Both the position numbers and the translations under genes were made by a program. From the NCBI GenBank assembly GCA_013399855.1, contig VXAY01002049.1, positions 179,804 through 243,803 on the forward strand: a stretch of DNA of 64,000 nucleotides. The letters are read 5' to 3'. The stretch is from Oxyruncus cristatus (lineage: Eukaryota; Chordata; Aves; Passeriformes; Cotingidae). Shown here piece by piece: positions 60,853 to 64,000 of this stretch (its first letter is position 1; each line of letters starts with the position of its first letter). Under the pieces are notes generated by a model. It had not been told where the DNA came from. It made no database searches and worked only from the letters and a program-made list of their open reading frames with translations.

Positions 60853-63800
60853 CTCACACCTCACTGTTGGGAGCAGGGGGAGCCTGTGCAATTGGCCAAG
60901 GTAAATGGCAGGACCCCAGCGGGAGGGAGTCCTGTGGTCCCTCTGTTTGCACAGTCCAGTGAGAAAACACTCCCCACCACGTTCTTTTCAACAGCAGGCA
61001 AACCTCTGGAAATCAGAAATCCAATTAGATGCCCACACGTGGATTTAGGAATCTGGACAATGGGGTTGGTAAATGTTTAGGGCAGGACTTTTCAAAAGCA
61101 GTTAAACACGTCCCTGTGAAAATCCCTCCTCCAGCAGTAACGACCTCAAGGTGCTGTGGAAATGTCCCTTAATTAGTGTGTGCAGTTTGTGAGGTGGAAT
61201 TGTTTCCTTATTCCCATTTTACGGATGGGAAAGCCAAGGTACCAACGGGGCAGTGCATTTCCCAAGGCTCCATAGCGTGTTAGTGCCCGAGCCAGGAACA
61301 GACCCTACTGCTCCTGACTCCCTGTTCCTGTCCTAATTACCAGAAAATTCCTCTCCTCCATGGCACAGCCAACTGGTTCCAATAATAAATCCAAGCTGCT
61401 GCAAAGATCAAGTCCATTTTTTCAGCACTTAACCCAAAAAAACATTTAATTTTCAAAACACAGGCTTGGCTTTTCACCAGAGAAAGGATTTGTTTTTCAT
61501 TATTCATCTGGTTTTTTGTTGGTTAGGGGTTTTTTTTCTCTCTCTCTCTCTCTTTCTTTTTAAAAGCCAAACGTTCAATCACTCTGTTCAATACAGAGTT
61601 CCCAGGCCAGGAGCACTGCAACTATCGTTACCCTATAAATCTTCATTATCCTTGCTATAAATACACCCCTGTATTTTTCATTTTGTTATTTTTATGACTA
61701 AACATGGCACCTTTAGCGAGCCTCAAAATGCTTTCCAGAATTAAGGGCCCCGAATCAAATCCTGTAGGCCTGATTTCTGAGAAGAAACACTTGTTTAAAA
61801 AAAAAACTGCGGCATTCCTTGGTGTAGATCCAAAGCAATAACATTGACCTATGGCTTTTCAACACTGCTTTAGTTATGTCACTCTGTGGTGGTAAAGATA
61901 ATATTGCTTTCCTTAGACACTGTCAGATTGTTATCATGGTACCTTATGTTACCTATCCCTATAAGGGAATAAACCAAATCAGGATAAAATACTGATTTTT
62001 ATGTATTTTTAAGCTGTTCACACTCTGGATACATCAGAACAAAAGATTTGTGAAGAAGATTTAATGTTAACAGGTACTTCTGGCACGTACAGTAATCACT
62101 GCTGGGCTGAAAAAGAAGACAAATGCACGTAAAAATGACATTTGTCCTTTTCTTTAAAGGCAGCAAGATATTACTTCTAGCTTTTCTTTTCACGCGTTTG
62201 TTTTCCTAACCTGGAAATTCAGATTCTGTGGAGGCTGCAAGATCCTCAGACGAGTAGAAAGTAACCGAAAATCGGTTTATCACCGAGTTTATGAGCGTAA
62301 AAGGCTGACCTGCTGAAGGGGAGAAGCTAATTAGATCCTTAAACTCTGTTTCTCATTCCCCATTTGGCACCAACGAGTAATTAATTAACGCTGTGGGGAA
62401 GGGGTGCTTTTGTGGGAGAACTGAATCCCACCAGGCTCCCACTAAACCCCACCTCGCCCGGTAAGAACCGGCAACTCCCTAGAAACAGGAAAAGCAGCAC
62501 CACTCCATGGAGAACCAAAGAGCTTTGGGGCTTCCAGGCAGCTCAGAGTCAAGCAGGGAGATCAAAGCTCTCCACCCTGGGCCAGCCGGGGTGGCCCCAT
62601 CAACCGCCCCTGCCACACAAGAGAAGGAAACCCGTGATTTTCCCCCAGCTGTGGCGCTAGCTGCCTCCCCTGGAAGCCAAAGAACACCTGGAAAACCGCT
62701 TCAGAGGGCTCGAAATGACCTCAGTTTGTCTCTGCTAAAATAGGGGAAAAGAGGTTGAAATTTAAAAACCAACCCCCCACACACGCGCGCGCAAAACCTT
62801 CACGGCGGAGCTCGAGACGGTGAAAACCTGTCGAGCTTTTAGGCCGAGAAAAAGAGGGGATTTCCACCTTCCCTTCAGTTTGGCAGCGTTCCCTAAAACG
62901 AGAGCAAGCTCAGGAACAATTTTCTCGCTGCATCCCCGTTCCTGGAAACCTTTGCCTGCTGGAAACCTTTGCAAGCAGAAACGAGGAAGCCGCAACTCAC
63001 TTCTGGAACCCCAAAGCCAGAGAGTTCAGACAGCAAGACTTGGTCCTCTTCAAACCTGAGAGAAAACTCTTCAAGATTCCCGCCCCAATTCCCTGATCCG
63101 TGTTTGCTGGAATCAGAGAAGCAATCTAAATGTTTGATTTCTCTGATTTTTTTTTTTTCTCTCAGCAACAAACCGCCTCTGAGAAAGCAGCTCTTGGTAA
63201 ACTGGACTGTTGGCAACCAGGTGGCTACAGGCTCCCTGCTCACCAAAATAATCTGTTCAATTGGTCTTTTTGGGGCAGAATGTTCCTCCACCGACCTCCA
63301 AAACGGGTAGTTCTCCATCAATTCCCAAGAATTTCAGGCATTTGCAGCATTTGCTGCACCCAGATATCCTCAGGTCAGCCTCACAGATTTAATATATCCT
63401 ACAGTGTGCAAAAACATGGGTATCCCATCCTGGAAGAAGTGTGGATTTCATCTTATTCCCCCCTTCCTCATTTGTAAGGGCTGTTTGGGTTTTTTAAATG
63501 TAAGGTTCAGATCCCTGGAAAATTCCCTTGAGATCATCTAACCCAGTAATTGTAACTGTGATGGTCTCATTCACAGAAATCATCAGGTTTTGGGGTTATT
63601 CTGGTTTATTCTGCATAGCTGGTTCCAGTTCTGTGTTGTAAACATGAAGATTTATGGAGTCCATGGGAGATTTGCAGATGGATTTGGACATTCAAGCCTG
63701 GGTGTGGAGACACCTCTGCCACCCTTTCAAATTCCCTGCTCCTCAGAGCCGCTGAATCCCATTCCAAGCCCAGAGGAGCAATGTTTCCACCCCCAAAGAG

Positions 63801-64000
63801 ACGATCCAGTCCCCCCACACGCATCACCCAGCACACGGACACCACGTTAGGGTGGTCTGCTGAGGTACTGATAGAAACCACACCAAAATTCCCATGGGAA
63901 GCCTCCTTGCCTGGTAAGACAAAACCTGGAAAAACCTCCTTGAAGTGTGTTTCGCTGGGAGTTCAGCACCTTCCCATCCTCCCTACAGCAGAGTCCGAGG
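60853..64000. other. Non-coding sequence with an AT-rich, repeat-free block
   Basis: No coding exon was recognised. A (TC)n tract lies at 61538-61553. From about 61600 to 62350 the sequence turns AT-rich and contains no interspersed repeat. Confidence 0.5.

Noticed and set aside
60289..61080. Plus-strand 263-codon frame
   Set aside because: About a third of it is CR1 (60605-60852). No family features elsewhere in it.

Overview
This is vertebrate, almost certainly avian, nuclear DNA. It carries at least nine 5'-truncated CR1 LINE copies, recognisable by the 'GTTGGAAGGGACC' and 'ATTCTATGATTCT'-type 3' ends. Genes are widely spaced and intron-bearing, CpG islands are present, and two runs of N (10326-11150 and 29011-29796) mark assembly gaps in GC- or CA-rich sequence. 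There are no bacterial, phage or CRISPR features. Almost every open frame here is non-coding background.

One protein-coding gene can be supported from start to stop. It is a CCN-family matricellular growth factor on the minus strand, with five coding exons (42809-42747, 38062-37849, 34468-34220, 33415-33207 and 33024-32713). The exons join with consensus splice sites and matching phases into 348 codons plus stop. The protein has a signal peptide, IGFBP, VWC and TSP1 modules and a C-terminal cystine knot, and it carries all 38 cysteines expected of a four-module CCN protein. It resembles CCN2 but is too diverged to be the avian CCN2 orthologue. The VWC start and the linker look CCN5-like, so CCN5 (WISP2) is the best call by elimination. 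If that is right, this lineage keeps the CT module that mammalian CCN5 lacks.

Layout: 1-9.7 kb is unique non-coding sequence. 9.7-11.15 kb is a CA-rich array running into a gap. 11.15-20.6 kb is non-coding with one long CR1. 20.6-21.25 kb holds a small CpG-rich block with plausible minus-strand splice signals. 21.5-26.9 kb is non-coding. 27-30.76 kb is a CpG island interrupted by a gap, with a CRE plus CArG/TATA element at 29814-29836 but no recognisable gene. 31.15-42.9 kb is the CCN gene, including its 3'UTR, an intronic 69-bp minisatellite and its TATA promoter. 42.9-64 kb is gene-free upstream sequence with four CR1 copies and several short tandem arrays.

I did not find a previously undescribed multi-gene system. 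The items most worth a second look are the CT-bearing CCN5-like gene, the tandem arrays touching both splice sites of its VWC exon, and the orphan CRE/CArG promoter.
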